Of a DNA stretch of 64,000 bases, positions 35,018 through 45,630 are shown piece after piece; position 1 is the first letter of the stretch; each line of letters begins with the position of its first letter. The notes beneath the pieces are model-generated. The model saw nothing but the letters and a program-made list of their open reading frames with translations, was not told the DNA's origin and did no database searches. The DNA lies in NCBI GenBank assembly GCA_002698995.1, contig PAAX01000011.1, forward strand, positions 1-64,000, written 5' to 3'. The stretch is from Ignavibacteriota bacterium (GTDB taxonomy: Bacteria > Bacteroidota > Ignavibacteria > Ignavibacteriales > Melioribacteraceae). Position numbers and translations under genes: made by a program.

Positions 35018-36433
35018 TTGGTTTTATACAGAGATCACGATGAAAAATTAGATTTACTAAAAGCTGGTAAACTAAGCTTATTAGAAAATGTAAAAGAGTT
35101 CTTAAAAAGAATTGATGCAAACAAAGATATAAATGCATTTAATTTTGTTTTTGAAAAAGATGCTTTAGAATCTGCCGAAATTATTCAAGAAAAAATTAAA
35201 AGCGGTAAATTCGGTAAACTAGCCGGAATGGTTATTGCCATTAAAGATGTGCTTTCAATTCAGAACAAACCACTTACCTGCTCTTCAAAAATTTTAGAAA
35301 ATTTCCATTCTGTTTATACTGCAACTGCAGTTCAAAAATTAATTAATGAAGATGCAGTTATTATCGGTAAAACAAGCTGTGATGAATTTGCAATGGGTTC
35401 ATCCAATGAAAACTCTGCCTTTGGTCCGGTTAAAAATCCAATTGATAAAACAAGAGTTCCCGGTGGTTCAAGCGGAGGATCAGCAGCAGCTTTAGCAGCA
35501 AATCTTTGTGATGCTTCAATAGGAACAGATACCGGTGGATCAATCAGACAGCCTGCAGCTTTTACCGGACTTATTGGATTAAAACCAACTTATGGAAGAG
35601 TTTCTAGATTTGGTTTAACTGCTTATGCTTCATCGTTTGATTCTATCGGTCCTTTTGCTAAAAATTCCTCCGATCTACCAAAAATTATGGATGTATTATC
35701 TGGACAAGACTTAAATGATTCAACAAGCATATCTTCTTCATCAATTATTGATGAAGATATTTCGAAAATTAAAATAGGTGTACCTAAAGAATTTTTTGCT
35801 GCAGGATTGGATACTGAAATTAAATCTAGAATTGATCAAATAATTTCGATTCTTGAGAAAAATTTTGAAATTGTTGAGATTGAACTCCCTAATACTAAAT
35901 ATTCAATAGCTGCTTATTATATCTTAACTACTGCTGAGGCTTCATCAAATCTATCCAGATATGATGGAGTTAGATATGGTCATCGCTCAAAATCAAATAT
36001 TAATCTGCAGGATCTCTACGAATCATCAAGATCAGAAGGTTTTGGTGATGAAGTGAAAAGAAGAATTATGCTGGGGACTTATGTTCTTTCAGCAGGATAT
36101 TATGATGCTTATTATCGTAAAGCTCAGAAAGTTAGAAGAATAATTAAAAATGATTTTGAGAAAGCATTTGATAAGGTTGATTTAATTCTTTCTCCTACTA
36201 CCCCAACGACTGCCTTTAAGATAGGAGAAAAAACAGATGATCCGCTTTCAATGTACTTAAATGATATATATACTACTCCAGCCAATTTAGTGGGTATACC
36301 TGCAATATCAATTCCAATTGGAAATGATTCTAATAATCTCCCAATTGGTTTACAATTTATGGCTAATATATTTGAAGAATCAAAATTAATAGCTGTTTCA
36401 AAGTTTATAGAAAATAATTTGGTAAAAAAGTAA
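35018..36433 (+). CDS. gatA: Asp/Glu-tRNA amidotransferase subunit A
   Basis: 471-residue amidase. The catalytic Lys76 (AIKDVLS), Ser151 (GGSSGGSAAA) and Ser175 (GTDTGGSIRQPA) are present at the spacing known for GatA. With GatB and GatC it amidates Glu-tRNA-Gln or Asp-tRNA-Asn. A GlnRS is encoded in the same window, so the Asn pathway may be its main task. TTG start after AAAGG. gatB and gatC are not seen here. Confidence 0.95.
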   Translation: MVLYRDHDEKLDLLKAGKLSLLENVKEFLKRIDANKDINAFNFVFEKDALESAEIIQEKIKSGKFGKLAGMVIAIKDVLSIQNKPLTCSSKILENFHSVYTATAVQKLINEDAVIIGKTSCDEFAMGSSNENSAFGPVKNPIDKTRVPGGSSGGSAAALAANLCDASIGTDTGGSIRQPAAFTGLIGLKPTYGRVSRFGLTAYASSFDSIGPFAKNSSDLPKIMDVLSGQDLNDSTSISSSSIIDEDISKIKIGVPKEFFAAGLDTEIKSRIDQIISILEKNFEIVEIELPNTKYSIAAYYILTTAEASSNLSRYDGVRYGHRSKSNINLQDLYESSRSEGFGDEVKRRIMLGTYVLSAGYYDAYYRKAQKVRRIIKNDFEKAFDKVDLILSPTTPTTAFKIGEKTDDPLSMYLNDIYTTPANLVGIPAISIPIGNDSNNLPIGLQFMANIFEESKLIAVSKFIENNLVKK

Positions 36434-36499
36434 AAAGCATTTTATAACTCTTTTTAATAGTTTAGTAAATAGTGATTAAAAATAATTAAAGGAATTCTG

Positions 36500-37384
36500 A
36501 TGAGTATACTACTCGATAAAAAAACAAAAGTCATAGTTCAAGGAATTACGGGAAGTGAAGGTTCGTTCCATGCTTCTCAGATGATTGAATACGGCACTAA
36601 CGTTGTCGGCGGTGTAACTCCCGGCAAAGGCGGAACTAAATTTAATAAACTCCCAATTTTTAATACTGTTGAAGATGCCGTTAAAGAGACAAAAGCAACA
36701 GCTTCGGCAATATTTGTTCCCCCGCCGTTTGCAGCTGATGCAATATTAGAAGCTGCAAATGCTGGAATTAAATTAATCGTTTGTATTACCGAAGGTATTC
36801 CCGCAAATGATATGGTTAATGTTTACAATGCAATTAAAGGTAAAGGGATTACTCTTATTGGTCCTAACTGTCCCGGAATCATTTCTCCCGGTAAAGCTAA
36901 AATCGGAATTATGCCCGGCTTTATTCATAAAAAAGGAAAGATTGGTGTCGTATCAAGAAGCGGAACCTTAACTTATGAGGCAGTAAAACAATTATCAGAT
37001 TTGAAGATTGGTCAATCTACCTGCGTTGGTATTGGCGGCGATCCTGTTATCGGTTCACAGTTTATAGATATCATCAAACATTTTAATGAAGATCCTGATA
37101 CGGAAGGCATTATAATGATTGGTGAAATTGGCGGTTCTGCAGAAGAAGAAGCAGCAGCTTTTATAAAGAAAAATGTAACCAAACCAGTTGTAGGATTTAT
37201 AGCAGGAAGAACAGCACCTCCCGGAAGAAGAATGGGACATGCCGGAGCTATTATTTCAGGTGGTAAAGGTACAGCTTCAGAAAAAATGAAAGCTATGAAA
37301 AAAGCCGGAATTCATGTGGTTGAATCCCCTGCTGAAATTGGTGTTACAATGAAAAAAGCTTTGGAAGCAGTTAAATCAAAATAA
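36500..37384 (+). CDS. sucD: Succinyl-CoA synthetase alpha subunit
   Basis: 294 residues. An N-terminal CoA-binding Rossmann fold ([14 protein letters not shown]) and the ligase domain carry the phosphohistidine His247 in [13 protein letters not shown], matching His246 of the E. coli enzyme. It makes ATP or GTP from succinyl-CoA in the TCA cycle. sucC is not adjacent. AAAGGA lies before the ATG, and a strong terminator follows. Confidence 0.96.
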   Translation: MSILLDKKTKVIVQGITGSEGSFHASQMIEYGTNVVGGVTPGKGGTKFNKLPIFNTVEDAVKETKATASAIFVPPPFAADAILEAANAGIKLIVCITEGIPANDMVNVYNAIKGKGITLIGPNCPGIISPGKAKIGIMPGFIHKKGKIGVVSRSGTLTYEAVKQLSDLKIGQSTCVGIGGDPVIGSQFIDIIKHFNEDPDTEGIIMIGEIGGSAEEEAAAFIKKNVTKPVVGFIAGRTAPPGRRMGHAGAIISGGKGTASEKMKAMKKAGIHVVESPAEIGVTMKKALEAVKSK

Positions 37385-37402
37385 AATTAGTAGAAAATTA
37401 TT

Positions 37403-37440
37403 ATAGCTGACTATTACTCGTTTAGTAGTCAGCTATTTTT
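37403..37440 (+). terminator. Rho-independent terminator after sucD
   Basis: An 11-bp perfect stem (37403-37413 with 37426-37436), 12-base loop, followed by TTTTT. It lies between sucD and ndk. Confidence 0.88.
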
Positions 37441-37474
37441 ATGTTTGAACAAATTATAAATGGAGGATAATAAA

Positions 37475-37906
37475 TTGAGTAACAGAACGCTTGCAATTCT
37501 TAAACCGGATTGTGTTAGAAAAAATTTAGCTGGTACAGTAATTAAACAAATTCAAGAAGCAGGCTTTAAAGTTTTAGCTTTGAAGATGACTAAACTAACT
37601 GAAGATTCTGCTAAAGGATTTTATGAAGTTCATAAAGAAAGACCATTCTTTTCAGAATTAGTTGAATTCATGACGTCAGGACCTTGTATTCCAATTGCTT
37701 TAGAAAAAGATAACGCAGTTGCTGAATTCAGAAAACTAATCGGTGCTACAAATCCAAAAGAAGCTGAAGAAGGGACAATAAGAAGATTATATGCTGATTC
37801 AATTGGGGAAAATATAGTTCACGGATCTGATTCAGATGAAAATGCAGCTAAGGAGATTTCTCATTTCTTCAGTAGAAAAGAAATTTTAGAGAATAACGGT
37901 TTTTAA
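37475..37906 (+). CDS. ndk: Nucleoside diphosphate kinase
   Basis: 143 residues with the TTG start at 37475, which lies eight bases after GGAGG. The upstream ATG at 37460 overlaps that ribosome site and would add five residues not seen in the family. Residues [11 protein letters not shown] and the active-site His116 in NIVHGSDS identify Ndk, which balances NTP pools by phosphate exchange. Its stop overlaps the start of the Nudix gene by one base. Confidence 0.95.
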   Translation: MSNRTLAILKPDCVRKNLAGTVIKQIQEAGFKVLALKMTKLTEDSAKGFYEVHKERPFFSELVEFMTSGPCIPIALEKDNAVAEFRKLIGATNPKEAEEGTIRRLYADSIGENIVHGSDSDENAAKEISHFFSRKEILENNGF

Positions 37907-38454
37907 TGTCACTCAAAATCTGGAAGAAATTAAGTACAAAATTAATTGCAAGGAATGACTATTGGTCATACTTTTTAGATAAGTTTGAAATTGAAGAGAA
38001 ACAAGGTGGCGAATATCATTATGTTCATACGCTTGGTTCTACAATGGTCATTCCAATTACTTCCGACAATAAAATAATTTTGACAAATCAATTCAGATAT
38101 TTACACCAAAGAGAAAGTCTTGAATTCCCTTGCGGATCGGTTGAAGCAAATTTGTCTTTTGAAGAAAATGCCAGAAAAGAATTGCGAGAAGAGACAGGAT
38201 TTGATGCAGAAGAATTGATTTATATTGGTGAATTTGCGCCTTACTCAGGTGTTAGTGATGAGATGTGTTATGTCTATTTGGGAACAGGATTATTCGAATC
38301 CCCTCTCCCCCATGATGAAACGGAAGAGATAAATATTTCATTTCATACATTTAATGAAATAGAAGATTTATTACAAAAAAATGTAATTTGGGATGGGATG
38401 ACATTTGCTGCTTGGCAGTTAGCTGTAAATAAATTAAGGGAAATGATTAAATGA
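37906..38454 (+). CDS. Nudix hydrolase, ADP-ribose pyrophosphatase-like
   Basis: 182 residues. The Nudix helix is CGSVEANLSFEENARKEL followed by REETGF. The ITSDNKIILTNQFRY strand and EFAPYSGVSDE are typical of the ADP-sugar pyrophosphatase group. One position of the classic Gx5E part is Leu rather than Glu. It hydrolyses a nucleoside diphosphate linked to another moiety; the exact substrate is not resolved. It overlaps ndk by one base and the NamZ gene by four. Confidence 0.85.
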   Translation: MSLKIWKKLSTKLIARNDYWSYFLDKFEIEEKQGGEYHYVHTLGSTMVIPITSDNKIILTNQFRYLHQRESLEFPCGSVEANLSFEENARKELREETGFDAEELIYIGEFAPYSGVSDEMCYVYLGTGLFESPLPHDETEEINISFHTFNEIEDLLQKNVIWDGMTFAAWQLAVNKLREMIK

Positions 38455-39683
38455 AAAATCTAATTATATTTTTATTATTATTTGCTTCAGTAATATCTGC
38501 ACAATCATCAAAAGTTTTAAGCGGTGCTGATGTATTACTGAAAGACAGTCTGCATTTAATCGAAAATAAAAACATCGGAATAATTACTAATCATACCGGG
38601 ATTTTATCAAACTCCGTTCACATTGTTGATACATTAAATTCATTAGAGAATGTAAATGTAGTTGTTTTATTCGGACCTGAACATGGAATTAGAGGAGATG
38701 CTCCCGATGGTCAAACTATAACAGACGGAAAGGATAGCAAAACCGGAATTCAAGTTTATTCACTTTACGGAAAAACTAGAAAACCAACTCCGGAAATGTT
38801 GAAGAATGTAGATTTATTAATATTTGATATACAGGATATTGGTGCTCGTTATTATACTTACATTTCAACAATGTACTTTGCAATTCAATCTGCTGCCGAA
38901 AATAATATTCCTATTCTAATCTTAGATAGACCAAATCCAATAAATGGTATACGGGTTGAAGGGCCATTGACAGCAGACAATTTTCAATCATTTGTGGCAA
39001 TTGCAAAAATTCCAATTGTACATGGAATGACAGTTGGTGAATTAGCAAGATTATTTAACGAGGAAAACTTTATCAAAACTGAAAGAAGAGCTGAGTTAAA
39101 TATTATAAAAATGGAGAATTGGAAAAGGGAAATGTATTTTGATGAAACCGGATTACCTTGGATTAAACCTTCTCCAAACATGCCTTTCTTAGAAACCGCT
39201 TTAGTTTATCCCGGATTATGTTTAATTGAAGGGACAAATGTTTCAGAAGGAAGAGGAACTCAAAATCCATTTTTGCAAATCGGAGCTCCATATATTGATC
39301 AAAAAAAATTAATAGAAAAACTTGATTCCTATAATTTAGAAGGAATCAAATATAATTCTATAGAATATACACCCATTGAAATACCAAACATGTCTTCTAA
39401 ACCAAAACATGAAGGAAAAATCTGCAACGGAATTGAATTGCAGATTACTGACCGAAACAACTTTGATGCATTGAAATTTGGAATTATTTTGATTCATTCA
39501 ATCATGCATTTGCATCCTGATGATTTCGAATTTAGGAAAGGAAGTATTGACAGACTTTCAGGTTCGGAAAACCTAAGAACAATGCTTACAAAAGGATTTT
39601 CCCCGGAACAAATATTTAATACATGGCAGAATGAATTAGAAGAATTCAAACTGCTTAGAAAAAAATACTTAATCTATAATTGA
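38451..39683 (+). CDS. NamZ-like exo-beta-N-acetylmuramidase (DUF1343)
   Basis: A 410-residue exported protein with a signal peptide at 1-18. DUF1343 signatures are IGIITNHTG, LFGPEHGIRGDAPDG, LIFDIQDIGARYYTYI, LDRPNPINGIRVEGP and EGTNVSEGRGT. Family members have been shown to release N-acetylmuramic acid from the non-reducing end of peptidoglycan fragments, so a role in wall recycling or feeding on walls is likely. It overlaps the Nudix gene by 4 bases and is followed by a lipoprotein gene after 7. Confidence 0.9.
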   Translation: MKNLIIFLLLFASVISAQSSKVLSGADVLLKDSLHLIENKNIGIITNHTGILSNSVHIVDTLNSLENVNVVVLFGPEHGIRGDAPDGQTITDGKDSKTGIQVYSLYGKTRKPTPEMLKNVDLLIFDIQDIGARYYTYISTMYFAIQSAAENNIPILILDRPNPINGIRVEGPLTADNFQSFVAIAKIPIVHGMTVGELARLFNEENFIKTERRAELNIIKMENWKREMYFDETGLPWIKPSPNMPFLETALVYPGLCLIEGTNVSEGRGTQNPFLQIGAPYIDQKKLIEKLDSYNLEGIKYNSIEYTPIEIPNMSSKPKHEGKICNGIELQITDRNNFDALKFGIILIHSIMHLHPDDFEFRKGSIDRLSGSENLRTMLTKGFSPEQIFNTWQNELEEFKLLRKKYLIYN

Positions 39684-39690
39684 GGAATAA

Positions 39691-40701
39691 ATGAAGAAAT
39701 ACCTATTAATATTAATACTTATTGCAATTGCAGCATGCAGCAGTAATGAAAGTGAAAGTAAGAGTGAGAATAAGGATTCCAACGAAGTATATACTGAAGC
39801 TGTTGAACAGCCGGTTATTCTTTCTTATAGTTATACAAAAGGACAGAAATTTTCTTACAGATTGACAACAATTTCTGAAACAAAGCAGCAGATTGTTGCG
39901 GATACAACAATTGCTACAGAAATGGACCAAACTGTAAAATACGAGCTTGGATTGACTGTAGATAATGTTGATTCACTTGGAAATACCGAAATAAGCATGG
40001 TTGTAAATTCAGTATCACTTAAATCATCTATGAATGGAGAAGTAATTGAATATGATTCTAAAAAATCACCGGAAATTGGAAACGATAATTCAATAATTGA
40101 TTACAGAGTAATGTTAAATAAACCTTTCCAAATAAAAATAAACAATACCGGTGAAGTTACCGATGTTTCAAATGTTACTTCTATTGTTAATAAATTTATT
40201 GACCATCAATTTCAAGGTCAGCCGTTAAAACCTGAACAGAAAAAAGAAGTAGAAGAGCGTTTAAAAACAGGAATGATTATGCCGGTTGCTCAACAATTAT
40301 TTAAAGTAATGCCGAATAAAGAAGTTAATAAGGATTCTACATGGACAAGAAGTTATAAATCCCCTTTTGCAGTATTTGAAATTGACAACAATATTACTTT
40401 TAAGGTTGCGGGATTCAATAAGGATAATAATTCTGTAAAGATTGATATGAATTTAACTTCAGTTTCCAGCGGTCAAACTGAGGCAACCGAAAATGGAGTT
40501 AATTATAAATTCCAAAAACCTGTGATTAATGGTAAAGGTACAATCGATTTTGATTATGAAAATTGTTTAATCAATAAATCAGAAACTGAGACAAACATTT
40601 CAATTTCACTATCTATGGAAGGTAAAACTTCTGATAATCAAACTAGTATTGTTACAAGAAAAGATTCTACAAAGAATATAAATATTGTAGAAAGAATATA
40701 A
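39691..40701 (+). CDS. DUF6263-like lipoprotein
   Basis: 336 residues with lipobox IAAC (Cys16). The mature part is an extended beta-rich domain with YSYTKGQKFSYRL, ELGLTVDNVDSLGNTEISM and a C-terminal KFQKPVINGKGTIDFDYENC. This pattern is like DUF6263 lipoproteins of Bacteroidota. The function is unknown. It ends the plus-strand run and is followed by a bidirectional terminator. Confidence 0.75.
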   Translation: MKKYLLILILIAIAACSSNESESKSENKDSNEVYTEAVEQPVILSYSYTKGQKFSYRLTTISETKQQIVADTTIATEMDQTVKYELGLTVDNVDSLGNTEISMVVNSVSLKSSMNGEVIEYDSKKSPEIGNDNSIIDYRVMLNKPFQIKINNTGEVTDVSNVTSIVNKFIDHQFQGQPLKPEQKKEVEERLKTGMIMPVAQQLFKVMPNKEVNKDSTWTRSYKSPFAVFEIDNNITFKVAGFNKDNNSVKIDMNLTSVSSGQTEATENGVNYKFQKPVINGKGTIDFDYENCLINKSETETNISISLSMEGKTSDNQTSIVTRKDSTKNINIVERI

Positions 40702-40715
40702 TTCAAATAGAAGAA

Positions 40716-40745
40716 TAATCCCGCAAACAAAAATTTGCGGGATTA
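40716..40745. terminator. Bidirectional terminator between convergent genes
   Basis: A 12-bp stem (40716-40727 with 40734-40745) around a 6-base loop. It serves the lipoprotein gene from the left and the NfeD gene (stop at 40748) from the right. Confidence 0.85.
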
Positions 40746-40747
40746 CT

Positions 40748-42064
40748 TTATAAATTCTCTATTGCCTCAACAACTATTTTAGCCCCGTCAACTTTTACAA
40801 CTTTAATTTCTACACCATGAGAAATAAACTCTCCGGCTGTAACAACATCATATCTTTTATTATTAATAATAGCTGTTCCGCTTGGTCTTAAGTCAGTTAA
40901 ACATTTACCTGTCTTGCCGAAAATTTCTTGAAAATCTGGAGCTGAACTATAACCTGAAGTAGTTATTATATTATCTTTAAGAATCAGAGTATTCCACGAA
41001 GAACTTTTCGGTAAAAATTTTGATAGCAAGAATACCATAAATATGGTAGCAACAAAAGTTAATGCAAGTTGAATTATGGCCATAGAAATCATATTGCTGT
41101 CAACTAAAGGAAAATCTGCAATAAGACCCAAAAACAATCCGGCTACCATCAATAAAATTCCGGCAATTTCAAATAATCCGAATCCAGGTACAACAAAAAT
41201 ACCAATAATTACAAGTATAACTCCGGCAATAAACAATATAATTTCTATAACGGAAGCTAACTCAAGAATATAACCTGTGCCAAAGAAAAGAGCTAATGCA
41301 ATAAGAGCAGCAGTGCCAGGTAGTCCCCAGCCTGGTGTTTTGATCTCTGTAAATAAACCTAAAAGTCCTATCATAATTAATAATGATGAAATAATAGGAT
41401 TATTGATAAATCTAACTATACTTTCAGCCCAATTTTCATCCAGATTAATAACTTCAGCATCCTCCAATCCATTAGCAATAAGAACATTATCAAATGAATT
41501 AATTATCGTATCGGCAATTCCCCATTTAACAGCTTCTTCTGAGGTTAGAGTAACTAGTTTTGTGCTGTCAACTAAACCTTCAATGACCACAGTTTCATCT
41601 ACCATAGCTTCTGCTACATCTGTTGGTCTGCCGGTTTTTTCTGCTGTAGCTCTCATTTCAGAACGCATATAAGATTGATATTTCTCAGCTTGCTTTTGTC
41701 CAGCTTGATCTACAACCGTTGAAGCACCAATTGATGCTCCAGGTACCATTATAATTTGCTCGCACGAGAGAGATATTAATGCTCCTGCTGAAATCGCACG
41801 TTTGTCAATAAAGGCAATTGTTTTTACTTTGCTGTCTAAAATTGCATCTTTAATTTGTGTAGCTGCATCAACTCTTCCGCCAAATGTATTAATTTCAAAA
41901 ATTATTGCATCTGCAAGATTCGTTTCAGCTTCAGAAATTACTCTTTTTACATAAGGAGCCAACCCAAGGTCAATATCTCCTTCTATGTAAGCGTGATACA
42001 CCTTTTTATCCTGTGCAGACAAAGAGATTAAAAAAATTACTGCCAACAATATTAATTTTTTCAT
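40748..42064 (-). CDS. NfeD-family membrane serine protease (ClpP class)
   Basis: 438 residues starting at the signal-peptide Met (42064); a GTG 13 codons upstream gives an implausible leader. The ClpP-like protease domain has EINTFGGRVDAATQIKD, the nucleophile in KRAISAGALISLSC and GASIGAST. Four to five membrane helices follow (about 225-365), then a C-terminal OB-fold NfeD domain. Family members cleave hydrophobic segments of stomatin-like proteins. No stomatin gene is adjacent. Confidence 0.9.
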   Translation of the reverse strand: MKKLILLAVIFLISLSAQDKKVYHAYIEGDIDLGLAPYVKRVISEAETNLADAIIFEINTFGGRVDAATQIKDAILDSKVKTIAFIDKRAISAGALISLSCEQIIMVPGASIGASTVVDQAGQKQAEKYQSYMRSEMRATAEKTGRPTDVAEAMVDETVVIEGLVDSTKLVTLTSEEAVKWGIADTIINSFDNVLIANGLEDAEVINLDENWAESIVRFINNPIISSLLIMIGLLGLFTEIKTPGWGLPGTAALIALALFFGTGYILELASVIEIILFIAGVILVIIGIFVVPGFGLFEIAGILLMVAGLFLGLIADFPLVDSNMISMAIIQLALTFVATIFMVFLLSKFLPKSSSWNTLILKDNIITTSGYSSAPDFQEIFGKTGKCLTDLRPSGTAIINNKRYDVVTAGEFISHGVEIKVVKVDGAKIVVEAIENL

Positions 42065-42157
42065 GGTTTTAATTTCTTTTTTATTTGATACAGAATTTAA
42101 CACTTTAAATGAATAAAAGATTCTGAAATTCTTTTACTTTATTTTAGAAATGATAAA

Positions 42158-42185
42158 TATTCCCGGAAAATTATTTCCGGGAATA
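42158..42185 (-). terminator. Terminator after ribBA
   Basis: A 12-bp perfect stem (42158-42169 with 42174-42185) and 4-base loop, just past the ribBA stop at 42193. The tail on the minus strand is AT-rich but not a pure T run. Confidence 0.8.
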
Positions 42186-42192
42186 AAAATAA

Positions 42193-43392
42193 TTATCTGG
42201 TGAGAATTAAATGACCGAGTTTATCTCTTTTGGTGAGTAAATATCTTTCATTATTTTCATTTGGAGATATTTCAATTGGAATTCGTTCAACTATTTCCAT
42301 TCCATATCCCTTCAATCCAATAATTTTTTTAGGATTGTTAGTTAATAATCGAATCTTCTTTAATCCAAAATCACTAATAATCTGTGCTCCAATTCCATAA
42401 TCTCTTAGATCAGCTTTGAATCCTAATTCTTCATTAGCTTCAACCGTATCTTTTCCAAGTTCTTGAAGTTTATAGGCTTTGATTTTGTTTGTCAAACCAA
42501 TTCCTCTTCCTTCTTGGCGCATATAAACTAATAATCCGTTTCCTTCTTCTTCAATCTTTTCTAAAGCATAATATAATTGATCATGGCAATCGCATCTTAA
42601 AGAGTGAAAAACATCTCCTGTAAAGCATTCGCTGTGCACACGAACTAAAGTTGGTTTTTCAGGATCAATAATTCCTTTTGATAAAACCACATGCTCTTTA
42701 TTGTCTAAAATGCTTCTGTAAATATGAAGTTTAAACTCACCGATTTTAGTAGGGAAAAATATTTCCTCAACCTTTTCTATTAGTCTTTCTTGTTTCGATC
42801 TGTACTTAATAAGTTCAGTTATAGCAAGAATTTTAAGATCAAATTTTTCAGCAATTTCTTCAAGATCAGGAACTCTTGCCATTGTACCGTCATCGTTAAG
42901 TATTTCACATAAAACACCAACTGGATTTAATCCAGCTAAATTGCACAAATCAATAACAGCTTCGGTATGTCCCGCTCTTCTAAGGACACCTTCTTCCATT
43001 GCTCTTAAAGGAAAAATATGTCCGGGTTTTGCGAAATCATTTGGTTTGGAATTTGGGTCAGCTAATTTCTTAATAGTTATTGATCTATCGCTTGCAGAAA
43101 TTCCGGTTGTAGTTCCATGCAGTGCATCAACAGTAACAGTAAACTGTGTTCCGTGAATTGCAGTATTTGAATCGACCATCATATTAAGTTTTAATTCGTT
43201 CATTCTTTTTTGAGTCATTGGGACACAAATCATACCTCTGCCGTGTTTAGCCATAAAATTAACTACTTCAGGAGAAGCAAATTCGGCAGCACAAACAAAG
43301 TCACCTTCGTTTTCTCTATCTTCTTCATCAACAACAATAATTATTTTACCGTTTTTAATATCCTCAACGGCTTCTTCTACAGAACAAAACAT
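42193..43392 (-). CDS. ribBA: Bifunctional DHBP synthase / GTP cyclohydrolase II
   Basis: 399 residues, two riboflavin-synthesis enzymes in one. Residues 1-205 form DHBP synthase (VVDEEDRENEGDFVCAAE, FTVTVDA, RAGHTEA). Residues 206-399 form GTP cyclohydrolase II, with zinc ligands in CFTGDVFHSLRCDCH and the GTP-binding MRQEGRGIGL. The start directly follows the yajC stop. I looked for an FMN riboswitch upstream and saw none. Confidence 0.97.
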   Translation of the reverse strand: MFCSVEEAVEDIKNGKIIIVVDEEDRENEGDFVCAAEFASPEVVNFMAKHGRGMICVPMTQKRMNELKLNMMVDSNTAIHGTQFTVTVDALHGTTTGISASDRSITIKKLADPNSKPNDFAKPGHIFPLRAMEEGVLRRAGHTEAVIDLCNLAGLNPVGVLCEILNDDGTMARVPDLEEIAEKFDLKILAITELIKYRSKQERLIEKVEEIFFPTKIGEFKLHIYRSILDNKEHVVLSKGIIDPEKPTLVRVHSECFTGDVFHSLRCDCHDQLYYALEKIEEEGNGLLVYMRQEGRGIGLTNKIKAYKLQELGKDTVEANEELGFKADLRDYGIGAQIISDFGLKKIRLLTNNPKKIIGLKGYGMEIVERIPIEISPNENNERYLLTKRDKLGHLILTR

Positions 43393-43725
43393 CTATTTTG
43401 CCTTTTCTTCTTTTGGTCTTAAAACATTTGCAATAGCTGATTTTTCAAATTTCATTTTAACATTATTTCCAACATCAAGAAGTACAGTTTTGTCTTCCAT
43501 TCCCGCAACTGTAGCATGAAGTCCGCCGCTTGTAACAACTTTATCACCTTTTTGAACATCACCAAGCATTTTGTCTCTTTCTTTTGCTCTTTTCTGCTGA
43601 GGTCTAATAATCATAAAATAGAAAATCACAAAGATTAAACCGAACATTATGAGTGTACTTACTAAACTTCCACCGCCGCTAGAACCATCTGCCGGGGGGG
43701 CCATTAATAATAATTGATATAGCAT
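43393..43725 (-). CDS. yajC: Preprotein translocase subunit YajC
   Basis: 110 residues: one membrane helix (LIMFGLIFVIFYFMIIRPQQKR) and the following cytoplasmic domain with GDKVVTSGGLHATV. It accompanies SecDF. AAAGGAGG upstream of the ATG lies inside the end of tgt. tgt-yajC adjacency is widely conserved. A run of seven G residues near 43694 encodes part of the Ala-Pro-Pro start region. Confidence 0.95.
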   Translation of the reverse strand: MLYQLLLMAPPADGSSGGGSLVSTLIMFGLIFVIFYFMIIRPQQKRAKERDKMLGDVQKGDKVVTSGGLHATVAGMEDKTVLLDVGNNVKMKFEKSAIANVLRPKEEKAK

Positions 43726-44910
<1,185 letters not shown>

Positions 44911-44949
44911 TTAATTATTAGAGATGTTCCATATAATAATTGGATTGCA

Positions 44950-45351
44950 TTAAACATCAATGAATAATGATTTATCAAATCCTTTTGGAATTGTGCACGA
45001 ATCCTTTTTTCCGAAAAATTTATACCTATTTTCGGCAATTAATTTATAAACATAATCAGTAAAAGGTTTTGGAAGAAACTTAAAATATCCTATAATTTTA
45101 CAAGGAAATTGAAGTTCTTTTGAGATTTCAAAGACAGCTTTACTTTTTGTGTAAATCTGATTATCGCTTAAATAGATAACAGAATCATATTCATTTGATT
45201 TAAGAATTTCTGGAGGCAATTTACTTTTAGCAAAATTGCTTTGAAGGGGGGCGAATTTTATATTTTTCTTCTTATTTGTCTGAATTACTTGTCTAACAAA
45301 AAAATTGCAAAGGTTGCATACTCCATCATAGAAAATAATTTTATCATTCAT
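44950..45351 (-). CDS. DCC-family thiol-disulfide oxidoreductase-like protein
   Basis: 133 residues of the DUF393/DCC family, named for the motif seen here at residues 9-15, DGVCNLC. FAPLQSNFAKS and FLPKPFTDYVYKLIAENRY are also typical. A thioredoxin-like redox role is proposed for the family but not well established. It overlaps the unknown 87-residue ORF by 8 bases and lies downstream of a sulfur-handling set, which fits a thiol-related task. Confidence 0.85.
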   Translation of the reverse strand: MNDKIIFYDGVCNLCNFFVRQVIQTNKKKNIKFAPLQSNFAKSKLPPEILKSNEYDSVIYLSDNQIYTKSKAVFEISKELQFPCKIIGYFKFLPKPFTDYVYKLIAENRYKFFGKKDSCTIPKGFDKSLFIDV

Positions 45352-45607
45352 TGTTTATTTTGATTTTGTAGATTCCTTTTAAAATCTCAATTTTTTCAGA
45401 AATATCACTTTCAGAAATCATTCTGCATTCAAATCTACCATTTTTCAGATTTGGATTTTTATCTAAATATTCTTGCCACAAATAAAATGACCCTTCAAGA
45501 ACAAGATAAGATTCTCCGTCATCTGTAAAATATGTATTTCCTTCTTTTAATTTTCTTGTAAACACTGTTATTGGTTTTATGCTCCTAATCCCGGCTTTAT
45601 CAGCCAA
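45344..45607 (-). CDS. Small protein of unknown function
   Basis: Up to 87 residues, not recognised. It is mixed alpha/beta with TYFTDDGESYLVLEGSFYLW and GRFECRMISES, without signal peptide or membrane helix. The start is uncertain. The TTG at 45607 lies inside a strong hairpin (45582-45616) and has no ribosome site, while a GTG at 45565 would leave 73 residues. It overlaps the DCC gene by 8 bases, so the two are probably translated together. Confidence 0.6.
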   Translation of the reverse strand: MADKAGIRSIKPITVFTRKLKEGNTYFTDDGESYLVLEGSFYLWQEYLDKNPNLKNGRFECRMISESDISEKIEILKGIYKIKINNE

Positions 45608-45616
45608 GATTAGGAG
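45582..45616 (-). terminator. Nested hairpin between CstB-like and unknown gene
   Basis: Outer arms 45582-45590 and 45608-45616 (9 bp), two-base internal bulges, then an inner GGCT/AGCC stem with a 5-base loop. It follows the stop of the CstB-like gene. No T run follows, so it may be an attenuator or mRNA 3' guard. It covers the first codons of the next ORF as annotated. Confidence 0.65.
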
Positions 45617-45630
45617 ACAAATTTATTTTA

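Noticed and set aside
41277-41672. 131-codon open frame on the plus strand
   Set aside because: It is antisense to the NfeD gene, whose motifs are intact.
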